Of a stretch of 64,000 bases of DNA, positions 51,354 to 61,183 are shown one piece after another. Numbering within the stretch: position 1 is the first letter of the stretch; each line of letters opens with the position of its first letter. The stretch comes from Acidobacterium capsulatum ATCC 51196 (GTDB taxonomy: Bacteria; Acidobacteriota; Terriglobia; Terriglobales; Acidobacteriaceae), in NCBI RefSeq assembly GCF_000022565.1, contig NC_012483.1:2542001-2606000 (forward strand). The letters are read 5' to 3'. The notes beneath the pieces are model-generated. The model was not told the origin of the DNA. It saw only the letters and a program-made list of their open reading frames with translations, and did not search any database. Made by a program: the position numbers and the translations under genes.

Positions 51354-52445
51354 CTATTTCTGCTCGCGGCCATCCATGTACATGGCTTCCACCTCGGGCT
51401 GCATGCCGTGCGTTACGTCCACATACACCCATCCGCTCAGCGGAGCCTGCCGCCCTGCGCCCGCGCCTTCATTCAGGCCCAGCGCCGCCGCCGTGCTCGT
51501 ATAGCGCAGGTCGCGAAACTCCACCGCATGCCAGTCCTGCCCCTTCGGCGGCGCAGGCTCACCCGGAATCGCCACCTCGCCCATATCCTCCACCAGCGGC
51601 CACTTCGCCCAGTCCAGATACACGCGCCCCAGGTACGACTGCTTCGCCGCCTCCAGCACCGGCGTCTCGGCCGGCTTGTAGACCGGAGCGTCCGCTATCG
51701 TGATCTGGTCATCGAGCGTCTTCACCTGCGCCGTGCGGTACGCCGCGCTGGTTTCCAGCAGCCCCTTCCATACGAACGGATCGAACATCCGCGGCTCGGC
51801 CGCCACGCGCGATACCGGAACCGGCAGGTCGTTGTTGTTCCTCAGCAGCGCCAGGGCGTGCTCGTGCTCGCCGTTGCGCACCGCCCAGTAGAGCAGCATG
51901 AAAATCAGCGCCGTCCACGCCCATCCCCGCCCGCGAAAGCGCTTGCGCCGGTCGCCGATCTCCTGATCGGTGAGCTTCAGCAGCGCCGGAATCAGCAAGG
52001 CCAGCAGCAGCGCCGCAAAAATATACGGATCAAAAATCGAGACGATGCTCCACGCATACCAGTGCTTGTCAAACGGGAAGAACGGCCGCAGGCCATAGTT
52101 ATTCGTGAAGTCCAGCAGCAGATGGCTCAGGTCTGCCACGAATGCGCCCAGCCACAACCATCCCCAGCGCGGAGCCAGCCCGGCCTTCCCCGGCTTTCCG
52201 CGCCACTGGTGCCACAGCCAGAAGACGGCCACCACCAGCAGCGCCATGAACGGCGCGGCCACCAGCGTGTGCGTGATGCCGCGATGGTGCTGCAGGGTAG
52301 CCACCGGCCCGCGCACCTCCCACAGCATGTCGATGTCAGGCGCCTCGGCGGCCAGCACCAGCGCTGCGGTCGCATAGGCCGTCTTGCGGTTGAAGCCCGC
52401 GCGCGAGAGGCATGCGCCGGTCAGCAGATGAGTCACAGGTTCCAT
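51354..52445 (-). CDS. Membrane-bound metal-dependent hydrolase (DUF457/YdjM type)
   Basis: The 363-residue protein has an N-terminal YdjM-like domain: MEPVTHLLTGACLSRAGF, AAEAPDIDMLWEVRG, LQHHRGITHTLVAAP and LGAFVADLSHLLLDFTNNYGLR, with the His/Asp clusters expected of the metal site. Six to seven hydrophobic segments are seen (70-220), then a C-terminal soluble region of about 140 residues containing RVAAEPRMFDPFVWKGLLET. The family is annotated as membrane-bound metal-dependent hydrolases; in vivo substrate is unknown. Start at 52445 preferred over 52490. Confidence 0.83.
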   Translation of the reverse strand: MEPVTHLLTGACLSRAGFNRKTAYATAALVLAAEAPDIDMLWEVRGPVATLQHHRGITHTLVAAPFMALLVVAVFWLWHQWRGKPGKAGLAPRWGWLWLGAFVADLSHLLLDFTNNYGLRPFFPFDKHWYAWSIVSIFDPYIFAALLLALLIPALLKLTDQEIGDRRKRFRGRGWAWTALIFMLLYWAVRNGEHEHALALLRNNNDLPVPVSRVAAEPRMFDPFVWKGLLETSAAYRTAQVKTLDDQITIADAPVYKPAETPVLEAAKQSYLGRVYLDWAKWPLVEDMGEVAIPGEPAPPKGQDWHAVEFRDLRYTSTAAALGLNEGAGAGRQAPLSGWVYVDVTHGMQPEVEAMYMDGREQK

Positions 52446-52536
52446 ATCGTCTTCGACGCCACCGTATCCGCTGGGGCCATTCCGATGCAAGGCCGGCTGC
52501 TCTCAGGCAATGTATCGAGTGGAAGCCCTATAAAGG

Positions 52537-52556
52537 GTACGGGCTTCAGCCCGTAC
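52537..52556. repeat. Palindrome with GGCTTCAGCC core
   Basis: GTACGGGCT and AGCCCGTAC flank TC. It resembles the palindromes at 24347 and 45132 and lies between divergent-to-convergent gene ends. Confidence 0.7.
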
Positions 52557-52578
52557 ATCAACGCTCGCATTTCAGCCT

Positions 52579-53943
52579 CTAGGGATGCTGCGTCACCTCG
52601 ATCGCAAAGGGCAATCCCGGGTCCGGCTCGACCACCACATCCTGCATCCACACAATCTCGCCCTGCCATTCCACCAGCGGCCACGCCGGCTTGCGGGCCG
52701 CGTCGAGCTTCAGCCGTGCAAACACTTCCTTGAGCGGCTTTTTGCCCGCGGTGTAGCGCATTCGCACGCGGTCCCCGGCCTGCGGAGTGCGCAACACGGC
52801 CGCACTCACCGCGCCCGCATCCTCGCGCAGCCGCTTCATCACCACGCGCAGGCCATACGCTTCGGCCACCACCTCGCCGGGCACCGGAATCTCCACCGCC
52901 GGCAGCCGCGCGGTTTTGGCTGCCGCGCCCACCGGCTCGCGCACCAGCCGCAGCTCACGCGGAGTTCGCTCGGCACGCAACTGCGCCGTCAGTTGCTCGC
53001 GGCGCGCGCCTTCCGGCTCCAGCATGGCCATCACGCGCTCCACATCGGCAAACTCCAGATGTGCGCCGAGCTGCCGCGCCGCTTCGCGCAGCACGCGCCG
53101 CCGCAAGGCCACCGGCAAGGCGCGCAGCCGCTCCTGCTCCATGCCGAGGCTGCCCTCTTCCGGACGCGTCGAAACTGCGCGCCCACCGCCGCGCACTGCA
53201 CGGCCCGGCAACAGCAGTTGCGGCATCAGCCGCTCCAGCTCCTGCTGCCAGTACGCCTCTTCGTCGCGCGCCAGCGCGGCCATCTGGCCGAGTTGTGTGC
53301 CCACTTTCGGATTCATCTTTTTCATCTCCGGCAGCAGCTCATGCCGCACGCGATTGCGCGCAAACTTCGTGTCTGCATTGGTGCTGTCTTCGCGCCACGG
53401 CTGCCCCAGCTCGCGCAGATACGCCTCAATCTCTGCGCGGCCAACGCCCAGCAAAGGCCGCACAATCTGCCCGCGTTCGCAGGCCACCACGGGATGAATC
53501 CCGCTCAAGCCCTCGGTCCACGCGCCGCGCAACAGCTTCAGCACAACTGTCTCCGCCTGGTCGTCGCGTGTGTGCGCCGTCGCCACGGCATCCACCGTGC
53601 CCTGGGCCAGCAGCTCACGAAAGTACGCATAGCGCAGATGCCGCGCCGCTTCTTCCACACTTTCTTTCTGCTCGCGCACCCGCGCCGCAGTATCTACGCG
53701 CGTGCTGTGCAATGTCAGCTCATGCTCCTGCGCAAGAGCCGCCACAAAGGCCGCATCGGCCTCGCTCTCGGCGCCGCGCAGTCCGTGCTCCACATGCATC
53801 ACGTGCAGCACCAGCCCCATCTCCCGGGCCACCGGCAGCAGAGCGCGCAGCAACGCCACGGAGTCCGCGCCGCCGGACACGGCCACGCCCACGCGCATGC
53901 CTGCGCGCAGAGGCTTCCGGTCCAGACTCAATTGCGCCGCCAT
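52579..53943 (-). CDS. tilS: tRNA(Ile)-lysidine synthase
   Basis: From the ATG at 53943 the protein has 454 residues. The N-type ATP pyrophosphatase domain has the PP-loop VAVSGGADSVALL (about 20-32), VMHVEHGLRGAESEADAAFV and ATAHTRDDQAETVVLKLLRG. The C-terminal part has the TilS_C domain (DRVRMRYTAGKKPLKEVFARLKL). It lysidinylates C34 of tRNA-Ile(CAU) so it reads AUA. A TACGAT hexamer lies 6 nt before the ATG. A GTG at 53967 would add eight residues. Confidence 0.96.
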   Translation of the reverse strand: MAAQLSLDRKPLRAGMRVGVAVSGGADSVALLRALLPVAREMGLVLHVMHVEHGLRGAESEADAAFVAALAQEHELTLHSTRVDTAARVREQKESVEEAARHLRYAYFRELLAQGTVDAVATAHTRDDQAETVVLKLLRGAWTEGLSGIHPVVACERGQIVRPLLGVGRAEIEAYLRELGQPWREDSTNADTKFARNRVRHELLPEMKKMNPKVGTQLGQMAALARDEEAYWQQELERLMPQLLLPGRAVRGGGRAVSTRPEEGSLGMEQERLRALPVALRRRVLREAARQLGAHLEFADVERVMAMLEPEGARREQLTAQLRAERTPRELRLVREPVGAAAKTARLPAVEIPVPGEVVAEAYGLRVVMKRLREDAGAVSAAVLRTPQAGDRVRMRYTAGKKPLKEVFARLKLDAARKPAWPLVEWQGEIVWMQDVVVEPDPGLPFAIEVTQHP

Positions 53944-53991
53944 GCAGTTATCGTAATCGCCGGGCACTCGTCACGCTCCATCCTCGCGGCC

Positions 53992-53997
53992 TATACT
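53992..53997 (+). promoter_or_regulatory. Putative -10 TATACT of the GNAT gene
   Basis: TATACT lies 6 nt before the ATG at 54004, with divergent tilS hexamer TACGAT (53950-53955) on the other strand. No Shine-Dalgarno sequence is present for either gene. Confidence 0.45.
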
Positions 53998-54003
53998 TCT
54001 GCC

Positions 54004-54474
54004 ATGCCGACCACGCGCTCCGCCACCGTTGACGACGCCGCACAGATCACCCATCATCGCCGCCGCATGTTTGTGGATGCCGGCCGGCCCGACAACGCCG
54101 TGCTCGACCGCATGGCCGACGCGCACACGCCATGGGTCGCGCGCATGATCGAAGAGGGCAAATACATCGGCTGGCTCACAGAAGAGGAAGGCCACGTCGT
54201 CGCCAGTGCTGGGCTTCTGCTGCTCGACTGGCCGCCGCACCCGCTCGATCCTGTCTCTACGCAGCGCGGCTACCTGCTCAACGTCTATGTGGAGCCGGCT
54301 TTCCGCCGCCGCAAGCTGGCCAGCAACCTCATCGAGCTGGCGCTGGCCGAGGCACGCCGCCGCAAGATTCGCGTCGTCTCGCTGCACTCCACCGCCGAGG
54401 GCCGGGCGCTCTACGCGGCCAATGGATTTCGCCCCACCAACGAAATGTTTTTTGTGGAGCCGGTCGAAGGCTGA
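54004..54474 (+). CDS. GNAT-family N-acetyltransferase
   Basis: The 156-residue protein has the GNAT fold: VVASAGLLLLDWPPH (beta strands), the acetyl-CoA P-loop pattern YVEPAFRRRKLASNLIELALAEAR and a C-terminal LHSTAEGRALYAANGFRPTNEMFF. The acetyl acceptor is unknown. It is transcribed divergently from tilS. Confidence 0.9.
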   Translation: MPTTRSATVDDAAQITHHRRRMFVDAGRPDNAVLDRMADAHTPWVARMIEEGKYIGWLTEEEGHVVASAGLLLLDWPPHPLDPVSTQRGYLLNVYVEPAFRRRKLASNLIELALAEARRRKIRVVSLHSTAEGRALYAANGFRPTNEMFFVEPVEG

Positions 54475-54654
54475 GAGTGCTCGCCACGCAGCCTGCCTGC
54501 TTTTTTGAGGCGCTAAAAAGGGTGGACCTGCGTCCAGAGCCTATTTGTGCGATGATTGGTTGCGATATTCGCACCATCTCAAGGCAGCTGCTCATTTCTG
54601 CAGGCTCGGTGTACCCGGCAACTGCCACGCTCAAGCGAACAGGGGCTCACAGAC

Positions 54655-54798
54655 ATGCCACCATCCACCCTCGCGGCCATTCTGCTGGTCGCCGTGCTCT
54701 TCGGTTGCGCGCTCTACTGGAGCCTGCGCCCGCCTGCACCATCGCTGACCACACAGGAAGACGAGATCGATCCGCTTTCCGAGACGCCTGTCTCCTAA
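54655..54798 (+). CDS. Small single-pass membrane protein, unrecognised
   Basis: 47 residues with one membrane helix (LAAILLVAVLFGCALYWSL) and an acidic C-terminus ([16 protein letters not shown]). AGGGG lies 10 nt before the ATG. It overlaps the stop of the convergent acetate kinase gene by 4 nt. Confidence 0.5.
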   Translation: MPPSTLAAILLVAVLFGCALYWSLRPPAPSLTTQEDEIDPLSETPVS

Positions 54799-56051
54799 GG
54801 CGCGGCGTGTTCTTTCGCCGTCGAAACCTCTTCTGATAAATTCGCCAGCCGGAAGCAGTGCCGCGCAATCTGCATCTCTTCCTCAGCCTGCATCACGCGC
54901 ACTTTCCCGCTGCCGCCTTCGGCATCATTCGTGTGAATTCCCAGCATCTCCAGCCCTTCACAGCAAAGCCCGCGCACTTCCGCGCTGTGCTCGCCAATGC
55001 CGCCGCTGAAGATCAGCAGGTCCACGCCGCCCAGCACCGCAGCATACGCGCCAATAAACTTCCGCACGCTCATCGCAAAGGCTTCCACGGCCAGCGTCGC
55101 ACGCGGACCACCCTGCGCGCGCGCCTCCACCAGCGCCTGCATCGCGGTCTCTCCGCCTGAGAGTGCATACAGGCCCGACTGATGATTCAGCACCTCTTCG
55201 AGTGCATCGGCCGTGAACTGCCCGGCCCGCAGCAGATAAAGCACCACGCCGGGGTCCAGATCGCCGGGCCGCGACGACATCGGCACGCCTCCCAGCGGCG
55301 TGAGTCCCATTGAGGTATCCACTGACTTGCCTTCCAGCACCGCAGCCAGGCTCGCGCCTGAGCCCAGATGCGCGCAGACGATACGCTTCGGCACTTCACC
55401 GCCATTCTCCGCGCGCAGCCGGTGCAGAATCGACTCGTATGACAGCCCGTGAAATCCATACCGCCGCAGCCCCTGCTCATAAAACCGCTCGGGCACAGCA
55501 TAGTGATGAGCCACCGCCGGAATCGTCGCGTGAAACGCCGTATCAAAGCACGCAAACTGCGGCACGCCTGGCAGCAGCTCTTCCGTGGCCTCAATCAGGG
55601 CGAGCGCAGGCGGAATGTGCAGCGGAGCAAAATGCACAGATTCGCGCAGCGTCTCCACCACTTCTTGCGTAATGCGCTGGTGCTCGGTCAGGTGCGGCCC
55701 TCCATGCACCACGCGATGCCCCACGGCGGCAACTTCGCCAGGAGCCGTCACCGCCAGCGCGCGCATCATCTCGCCCAGTGCTTCACGCTGCGACGGCAGC
55801 GTGTACTGCCGGTTCAGCAGCTCCTTGCCCTCGGCATCTTCGAGCTTCAGCCGTCCATCTGTGCGGCCTACTCCGCTTACTGATCCGCTCAACAAAGCGA
55901 ATACGTCACCGTCACGGTAACAATAAACGCCCACCTTCAAAGAGGAGGAGCCGCTGTTGATTGCCAGCACCAGCGGCCCGTTTGCACCGGGGCCCCCGGC
56001 GACAGGTCCAGGTCGCTGGGGTGATCTGCCGCTCACTCGGGCCATGTCCAT
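54795..56051 (-). CDS. ackA: Acetate kinase
   Basis: The 418-residue ASKHA kinase has [80 protein letters not shown] and [13 protein letters not shown]. It interconverts acetyl phosphate + ADP with acetate + ATP. The ATG at 56051 overlaps the 3' end of xfp by 19 nt (a second ATG at 56045 is possible), so translation is probably coupled. Together the two genes form a phosphoketolase-acetate branch that yields ATP. No phosphotransacetylase gene is present here. Confidence 0.95.
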   Translation of the reverse strand: MDMARVSGRSPQRPGPVAGGPGANGPLVLAINSGSSSLKVGVYCYRDGDVFALLSGSVSGVGRTDGRLKLEDAEGKELLNRQYTLPSQREALGEMMRALAVTAPGEVAAVGHRVVHGGPHLTEHQRITQEVVETLRESVHFAPLHIPPALALIEATEELLPGVPQFACFDTAFHATIPAVAHHYAVPERFYEQGLRRYGFHGLSYESILHRLRAENGGEVPKRIVCAHLGSGASLAAVLEGKSVDTSMGLTPLGGVPMSSRPGDLDPGVVLYLLRAGQFTADALEEVLNHQSGLYALSGGETAMQALVEARAQGGPRATLAVEAFAMSVRKFIGAYAAVLGGVDLLIFSGGIGEHSAEVRGLCCEGLEMLGIHTNDAEGGSGKVRVMQAEEEMQIARHCFRLANLSEEVSTAKEHAAP

Positions 56052-58420
56052 TCGTTGATCGCCTCCGGATCAATGCCATGCTCATGCGCATACATCACAT
56101 GCTCGGTCACCTGGTCAAAGAGCCAGTTCTTTGCATGGCCCCCAATTGCACGCAACCCCGGCACGCGGTCAATCGCATTCATCGCCAGATGGAAGCGGTC
56201 CACCTTGTTCATGATGGCCAACTCCAGAGGTGTATTGATGTTGCCGCGCTCGCGATATCCATGCACATGCAGGTTGTGGTGGTTGTTGCGCTGGTAGGTG
56301 AGCCGGTGAATGAGCTGCGGATATCCGTGGAAGTTGAAGATCACCGGCGTATCCGGAGGAAACAGCGAATCATAGTCCCGCTCCGGCAGCCCGTGCGGGT
56401 GCTCATCCTCCGGCACCAGCCGGAACAGATCCACCACGTTCACAAAACGGATCTTCAGCTTGGGGAAATGCTCGCGCAGCAGCGCTGCGGCGGCCAGTGC
56501 TTCCATCGTGGCAATGTCACCCGCGCTGGCGATCACCACATCCGGTTCGCAGCCCTTGTCTGTGCTCGCCCACTCCCAGATGCCGATGCCTTTGGTGCAA
56601 TGCTTGATGGCTTCATCGGCGCTCAAAAACTGCAGGTGCGGCTGCTTGTCGGCCACAATCACGTTTACGTAATCGGTGCTCTTCAGGCAGTGGTCCGCCA
56701 CGCTCAACAGGCAGTTTGCATCGGGCGGCAGATAAATGCGCGTGACCTCCGCGCTCTTGTTCGCCACAATGTCCAGAAAGCCCGGGTCCTGGTGTGTGAA
56801 TCCGTTATGATCCTGCCGCCACACCACGGATGTAATCAGCAAATTCAGTGACGAGATGGGCGCGCGCCAGCGAATCTCCTTCTTCGATTTCTCCAGCCAT
56901 TTCGCATGCTGGTTAAACATCGAGTCAATCACATGCACAAAGGCTTCGTATGTCGCAAAAAACCCGTGCCGCCCTGTTAACAGATAGCCTTCCAGCCAGC
57001 CTTCGAGCGTGTGCTCGCTCAGCATCTCCATCACGCGGCCATCCGCCGCCAGCTCGCCACCATCGGCATCTTCGGGCTTGTACCCGGCCTCCCATGTTTT
57101 CTTGGTGGCTTCATACACGCCGCTCAACTTGTTTGAGGCCGTCTCATCGGGCCCAAACAGCCGAAAGCTCTCTGGGTTCCGGCGAAACACTTCCGCCAGG
57201 TAGGTGCCCAGCGTCTCCGTCGAGCTGGCATACATCTCGCCGGGCCGCTGAAACTTCAGCGCAAAATCACAGAATGCCGGCAGGTCGAGCGGCTTGCGCA
57301 GCTTGCCGCCATTCGTGTGCGGATTCGCGCTCATGCGCCGGTCGCCCTTCGGCGCAAGTTCCTGCAACTCGGCCACCAGCCGTCCGCTCTCGTCAAAGAG
57401 CTTCTCCGGCTCATAGCTGCGCATCCACGCTTCCAGCATCTTCAGGTGTTCGGGGTTTTCCTTGACGCCCAGAATTGGCACCTGGTGCGCGCGCCAGAAG
57501 TCCTCCACCTTGTGCCCATCCACTTCCTTCGGGCCGGTCCATCCCTTCGGCGAACGCAGCACAATCATCGGCCACCGCGGCCGCTCCCACTTCCCGCTCT
57601 CGCGCGCCTGCTCTTGAATCTCCTTGATCTCGCGCACGCAGGAATCGAGTGTCGCGGCCATCTTCTGGTGCATCTGCTCCGGCTCGCTGCCCTCCACAAA
57701 ATAGGGCTTCCATCCATATCCGGTGAACAGCGCCTCCAGCTCTTCATGCGAGATGCGTGCCAGAATCGTGGGGTTCGCGATTTTGTAACCGTTCAAGTGC
57801 AAAATAGGCAGCACCGCGCCATCCCGCGCCGGATTCAGAAACTTGTTCGCATGCCACGACGTTGCCATGGGCCCGGTCTCGGCCTCGCCGTCACCCACCA
57901 CCACGTTCACAATCAGGTCAGGATGATCAAACGCCGCGCCAAAGGCATGCGAAAGGCTGTAGCCCAGCTCGCCGCCTTCATGAATCGATCCCGGTGTCTC
58001 AGGCGTGCAATGGCTGCCGATGCCGCCCGGGAATGAAAACTGCCGGAAGAACTTCCGCATGCCTTCCACGTCGTGGCTCTTGTCGGGATAGATCTCTGAA
58101 TACGTGCCTTCCAGATAGCAGTTCGCCAGCGTGGCGGGCGCGCCATGGCCCGGCCCCGAGATATAAATCATGTTCAGGTCCTGCTCGCGAATCAGCCGGT
58201 TCAGATGCACCCACACAAAGCTCTGACCGGGGTCCGATCCCCAGTGGCCCAGCAGGCGATTCTTGATGTGCTCCGGCCGCAGTGGCTCTTTGAGCAGCGG
58301 ATTTTCGCGCAGATAAATCATGCCTGCCGCCAGATAGTTGCACGCGCGCCAGTACGCATCCATGCGCTGCAATTCTTGTGGTTTCAGCGTGGGTTCGGCA
58401 TTCGTCGCTGTCTTGCTCAT
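56033..58420 (-). CDS. xfp: Xylulose-5-phosphate/fructose-6-phosphate phosphoketolase
   Basis: The 795-residue TPP enzyme has [73 protein letters not shown], the TPP-binding [21 protein letters not shown] and the XFP C-terminal domain. It cleaves xylulose-5-P or fructose-6-P with phosphate to acetyl phosphate plus triose-P or erythrose-P. Length matches the family. GAGGAG lies 7 nt before the ATG. The following gene ackA overlaps it and would use the acetyl phosphate. Confidence 0.96.
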   Translation of the reverse strand: MSKTATNAEPTLKPQELQRMDAYWRACNYLAAGMIYLRENPLLKEPLRPEHIKNRLLGHWGSDPGQSFVWVHLNRLIREQDLNMIYISGPGHGAPATLANCYLEGTYSEIYPDKSHDVEGMRKFFRQFSFPGGIGSHCTPETPGSIHEGGELGYSLSHAFGAAFDHPDLIVNVVVGDGEAETGPMATSWHANKFLNPARDGAVLPILHLNGYKIANPTILARISHEELEALFTGYGWKPYFVEGSEPEQMHQKMAATLDSCVREIKEIQEQARESGKWERPRWPMIVLRSPKGWTGPKEVDGHKVEDFWRAHQVPILGVKENPEHLKMLEAWMRSYEPEKLFDESGRLVAELQELAPKGDRRMSANPHTNGGKLRKPLDLPAFCDFALKFQRPGEMYASSTETLGTYLAEVFRRNPESFRLFGPDETASNKLSGVYEATKKTWEAGYKPEDADGGELAADGRVMEMLSEHTLEGWLEGYLLTGRHGFFATYEAFVHVIDSMFNQHAKWLEKSKKEIRWRAPISSLNLLITSVVWRQDHNGFTHQDPGFLDIVANKSAEVTRIYLPPDANCLLSVADHCLKSTDYVNVIVADKQPHLQFLSADEAIKHCTKGIGIWEWASTDKGCEPDVVIASAGDIATMEALAAAALLREHFPKLKIRFVNVVDLFRLVPEDEHPHGLPERDYDSLFPPDTPVIFNFHGYPQLIHRLTYQRNNHHNLHVHGYRERGNINTPLELAIMNKVDRFHLAMNAIDRVPGLRAIGGHAKNWLFDQVTEHVMYAHEHGIDPEAINEWTWPE

Positions 58421-58991
58421 CGGTATCTCCTCGGCAAAAGGGTTCGCGGTCCGCGGCTCAAGGCAGTTCGCGTTTCATACTAGGTAGGATGCGCGCCTCC
58501 TGCCGCACCCTGCATCACAGCCCCATAAACAATCGTGTGGTAGACAGCGGAATGCCCCTTCCCGCTGCGTTTCCGCCGCCCGCTCCACTGCGTGTTCTGT
58601 GAATTCGGACCGGCTCATGCCGGGCAGGCGTTCGCGCACGCCTGCGGCTTTCACCTGCTGAAAATTACTCGAGACGAGCAGGTCCTGACTCGGCAGAGTC
58701 ATCGCTGTCGCCACCACCCCGACAAAAGCCGGGGAGCTTCCCCTCGCAAATCACTCCCGCCAGGTCTCCCCCGCTCGATCCCGCAACCCAATTCCGCGAA
58801 GACCATCATCACCGGAAATACGGTCACCCTCATAGCCACCCCCACGAACACGACCGCTGTTCTGCGCTACCGCTCGCGAGCGGTCCATTTTCAGGCTCTG
58901 AAGCCCTCTTCTCACTTTCTCTTTCGAGTTATCCCTCGCATCAGCTACCCTGAGGCCATCTTTCCTCGATATTTCCCGGAGTGCATCGATT
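58421..58991. other. Intergenic region, no gene supported
   Basis: About 570 bp between divergent xfp and the CRTAC1 gene. It contains the xfp leader and a small CCCCG...CGGGG hairpin near 58718. Short frames exist, including one of 80 residues on the reverse strand at 58475-58717, but none shows a recognised domain or ribosome-binding site. Confidence 0.5.
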
Positions 58992-60779
58992 GTGAGCAGG
59001 CGGCTGGCGTGGTGCTTTTTGTGGTGGAGCTGTGCGCTCCTGCTGGCTCTTCCGCAATCTCTTCCGGCGCAAACTCCCGCGGTGGCCGCGGCGCAGATTA
59101 AAGGCGAGTCGCAGCCCGCCCATCCTTACATCCCTAAGCTCGTCGATATCACCGCCAGCACCGGCATTCACTTCGTCCACAACTCTTCGCCCGATGCGCG
59201 CTACATCGTTGAGTCCATGAGCGGCGGCGTTGCCTTGATCGATTACGACCGCGACGGCTACCCGGACATCTATTTCACCAACGCGCCCACCGTTGCCCAG
59301 TATCTGCAGGGCGTGCCCGCCTACAGCGCTCTGTATCACAACAACGGCAACGGAACCTTCACCGACGTCACAAAGCAGTCCGGTCTCGGCAATCCCTGCT
59401 GGGCCATGGGCGCGGCCGTCGGCGACTACAACAATGATGGATGGCCCGATCTGCTCGTGACCTGCTTCGGCGGGGTCGAACTCTTTCGCAACAACGGCAA
59501 CGGCACCTTTACCAATGTCACAAAGCAGGCCGGCCTCGCGTCCGATCATGGATGGGCCACCGGCGCGGCCTTCGGCGACTACAACAACGACGGCTGGGAC
59601 GATCTCTTCGTCCCCCACTACGTCGATCTTGACCTGCACGATCTGCCCACGCTCGGCTCCAGGCCCACCTGCATGTACCAGGGCATCGCAGTGCAGTGCG
59701 GACCGCGCGGCCTGCCCGGCTCGCCCGACAATCTCTACCGCAACAACGGCAACGGCACCTTCACTGATGTCTCAAAAGAGGCCGGCGTCAGCGATCCCAA
59801 CGACTACTTCGGCCTGACCGGTGTATGGGAAGACTTCTACGGCGACGGCAAGCTCGACCTCATCGTCGCCAATGATGGCGAGCCCAACTACCTCTACCAG
59901 AATGACGGCCACGGGCACTTCAAGGAGATCGGCTACGCCTCGGGCCTGGCCCTCAACGGCGATGGATACGAGCAGGCCAACATGGGCATCGCTCTCGGCG
60001 ACTATCTCCACACCGGCCGCCTCTCCGTTGCCATCACCCATTTCAGCGGCGAATACACCACGCTCTTCCGCAACGACGGCAACTTCAACTTCACCGATGT
60101 CTCGGCCCAGGCCGGCCTCGTGCAGGCCACCGCTCCCGATGTCGGCTGGGGCGATGCCTTTGTCGATGCCAACAACAATGGATGGCCCGATCTCTTCCTC
60201 GTCAACGGCCACGTCTACCCCCAGGTGGACTCCAAAGCGGTCGGCACCCATTACAAAGAATCGAAACTGCTCTTCCTCAACGAGGGAAACGGCAAATTCT
60301 TCAATGCCAGCAAGTTAGTGGGGCCAGCCATCCAGATTCCGCAGGTCAGCCGCGGCCTCGCCGTGGGCGATCTCTTTCATGACGGCCATCAGGAGCTGGT
60401 CATCGAGAACCTCGTCGGCGGCCCGATGATCCTGCGCATCGATCCAAACCCGAAGAACCACTGGATCAGCCTCCAGCTTGCCGGCTCTCCGGCCCAAGGC
60501 AACCTGCTTGCCCTCAATGCCCGCGTGCAGGTCATCGCCGGCGATCTCTCCCAGGTGCAGGAGGTCCGCAGCGGCGGTAGCTATCTCTCCCAGAACGACT
60601 TACGGCTCTACTTCGGCCTCGGCAGGCACACCCGGGCAGACAAGATTGTCATCACGTGGTCCGATGGCGAAAAGGAAACGATTACTGGTCTAGCCGCCGA
60701 CCATTACTACTCCATTCTGCAGGGCGTGGGCATCGTTCCCGCAGCTCGCATCACCCCTCGGGCTCCCGCAAAATTCTAA
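58992..60779 (+). CDS. Secreted CRTAC1-like FG-GAP/ASPIC repeat protein
   Basis: The 595-residue protein begins with a signal peptide (WCFLWWSCALLLALPQSLPA) from a GTG at 58992 (GGAG 11 nt upstream). At least six FG-GAP-type repeats follow, with calcium-binding loops such as DYDRDGYPD, DYNNDGWPD, DYNNDGWDD and DANNNGWPD and linker NNGNGTFTDVT. The end has an ASPIC/UnbV-type region (RVQVIAGDLSQVQEVRSGGSYLSQNDLRLYFGLG) with WSDGEKETI. This is the CRTAC1-like architecture common in Acidobacteriota and Bacteroidetes secretomes. A seven- or eight-bladed propeller is expected. Role unknown. The TonB-dependent receptor follows after 400 bp. Confidence 0.85.
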   Translation: MSRRLAWCFLWWSCALLLALPQSLPAQTPAVAAAQIKGESQPAHPYIPKLVDITASTGIHFVHNSSPDARYIVESMSGGVALIDYDRDGYPDIYFTNAPTVAQYLQGVPAYSALYHNNGNGTFTDVTKQSGLGNPCWAMGAAVGDYNNDGWPDLLVTCFGGVELFRNNGNGTFTNVTKQAGLASDHGWATGAAFGDYNNDGWDDLFVPHYVDLDLHDLPTLGSRPTCMYQGIAVQCGPRGLPGSPDNLYRNNGNGTFTDVSKEAGVSDPNDYFGLTGVWEDFYGDGKLDLIVANDGEPNYLYQNDGHGHFKEIGYASGLALNGDGYEQANMGIALGDYLHTGRLSVAITHFSGEYTTLFRNDGNFNFTDVSAQAGLVQATAPDVGWGDAFVDANNNGWPDLFLVNGHVYPQVDSKAVGTHYKESKLLFLNEGNGKFFNASKLVGPAIQIPQVSRGLAVGDLFHDGHQELVIENLVGGPMILRIDPNPKNHWISLQLAGSPAQGNLLALNARVQVIAGDLSQVQEVRSGGSYLSQNDLRLYFGLGRHTRADKIVITWSDGEKETITGLAADHYYSILQGVGIVPAARITPRAPAKF

Positions 60780-61183
60780 AATCTTCTTCTCAGCGGGGAT
60801 TTTTACAGCAAATACAGAAATCCATACCTAACGCTATGACTATTAGCAGTTCAGTAACTTTTTATTGAGAGAGCTACGCTGCTACATACAGAGAATACGG
60901 TTTCCCAGCGCTCTTCTCCCTGTAAATACAACGTTACAGTCCCTGGTACCCCTTCCGTAACCGTCACGCACCCGTTACGCCGAGTTGATCCAGTTTTTTG
61001 CAGGTCCTCACAGCCTCTTTGTTACTTGTTCTTACTGTCTAGGGACGGATCAATAAAACGTTTGACAGTCGAGATTCGGCGCGTGTACAGATTGTCCGGT
61101 TTAGTAAATCGCATTACTGAACCACGGACCGCCGTCAGATATCAGTGTCGATCTCTCGACGGCCCGAATTTGAGGAGAACAGT
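60780..61183. other. Promoter region of the TonB-dependent receptor
   Basis: About 400 bp with no gene. An inverted repeat CGTAAC...GTTACG lies at 60956-60979. A sigma70-type candidate is TTGACA (61062-61067), 18 nt spacer, TACAGA (61086-61091). The region is AT-rich relative to flanking genes. Confidence 0.5.
61062..61091 (+). promoter_or_regulatory. Candidate sigma70-type promoter of the TonB receptor gene
   Basis: TTGACA and TACAGA are separated by 18 nt. The leader to the ATG at 61184 would be about 85 nt. The -35 is perfect; the -10 is weak. Confidence 0.4.

Noticed and set aside
51408-52733. 441-codon frame on the forward strand opposite the DUF457-type gene
   Set aside because: Translation is Arg/Gln/His-rich without any domain; typical shadow of a high-GC gene.
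58475-58717. 80-codon reverse frame upstream of xfp
   Set aside because: No ribosome-binding site and no recognisable sequence; it overlaps the region just before the xfp start.
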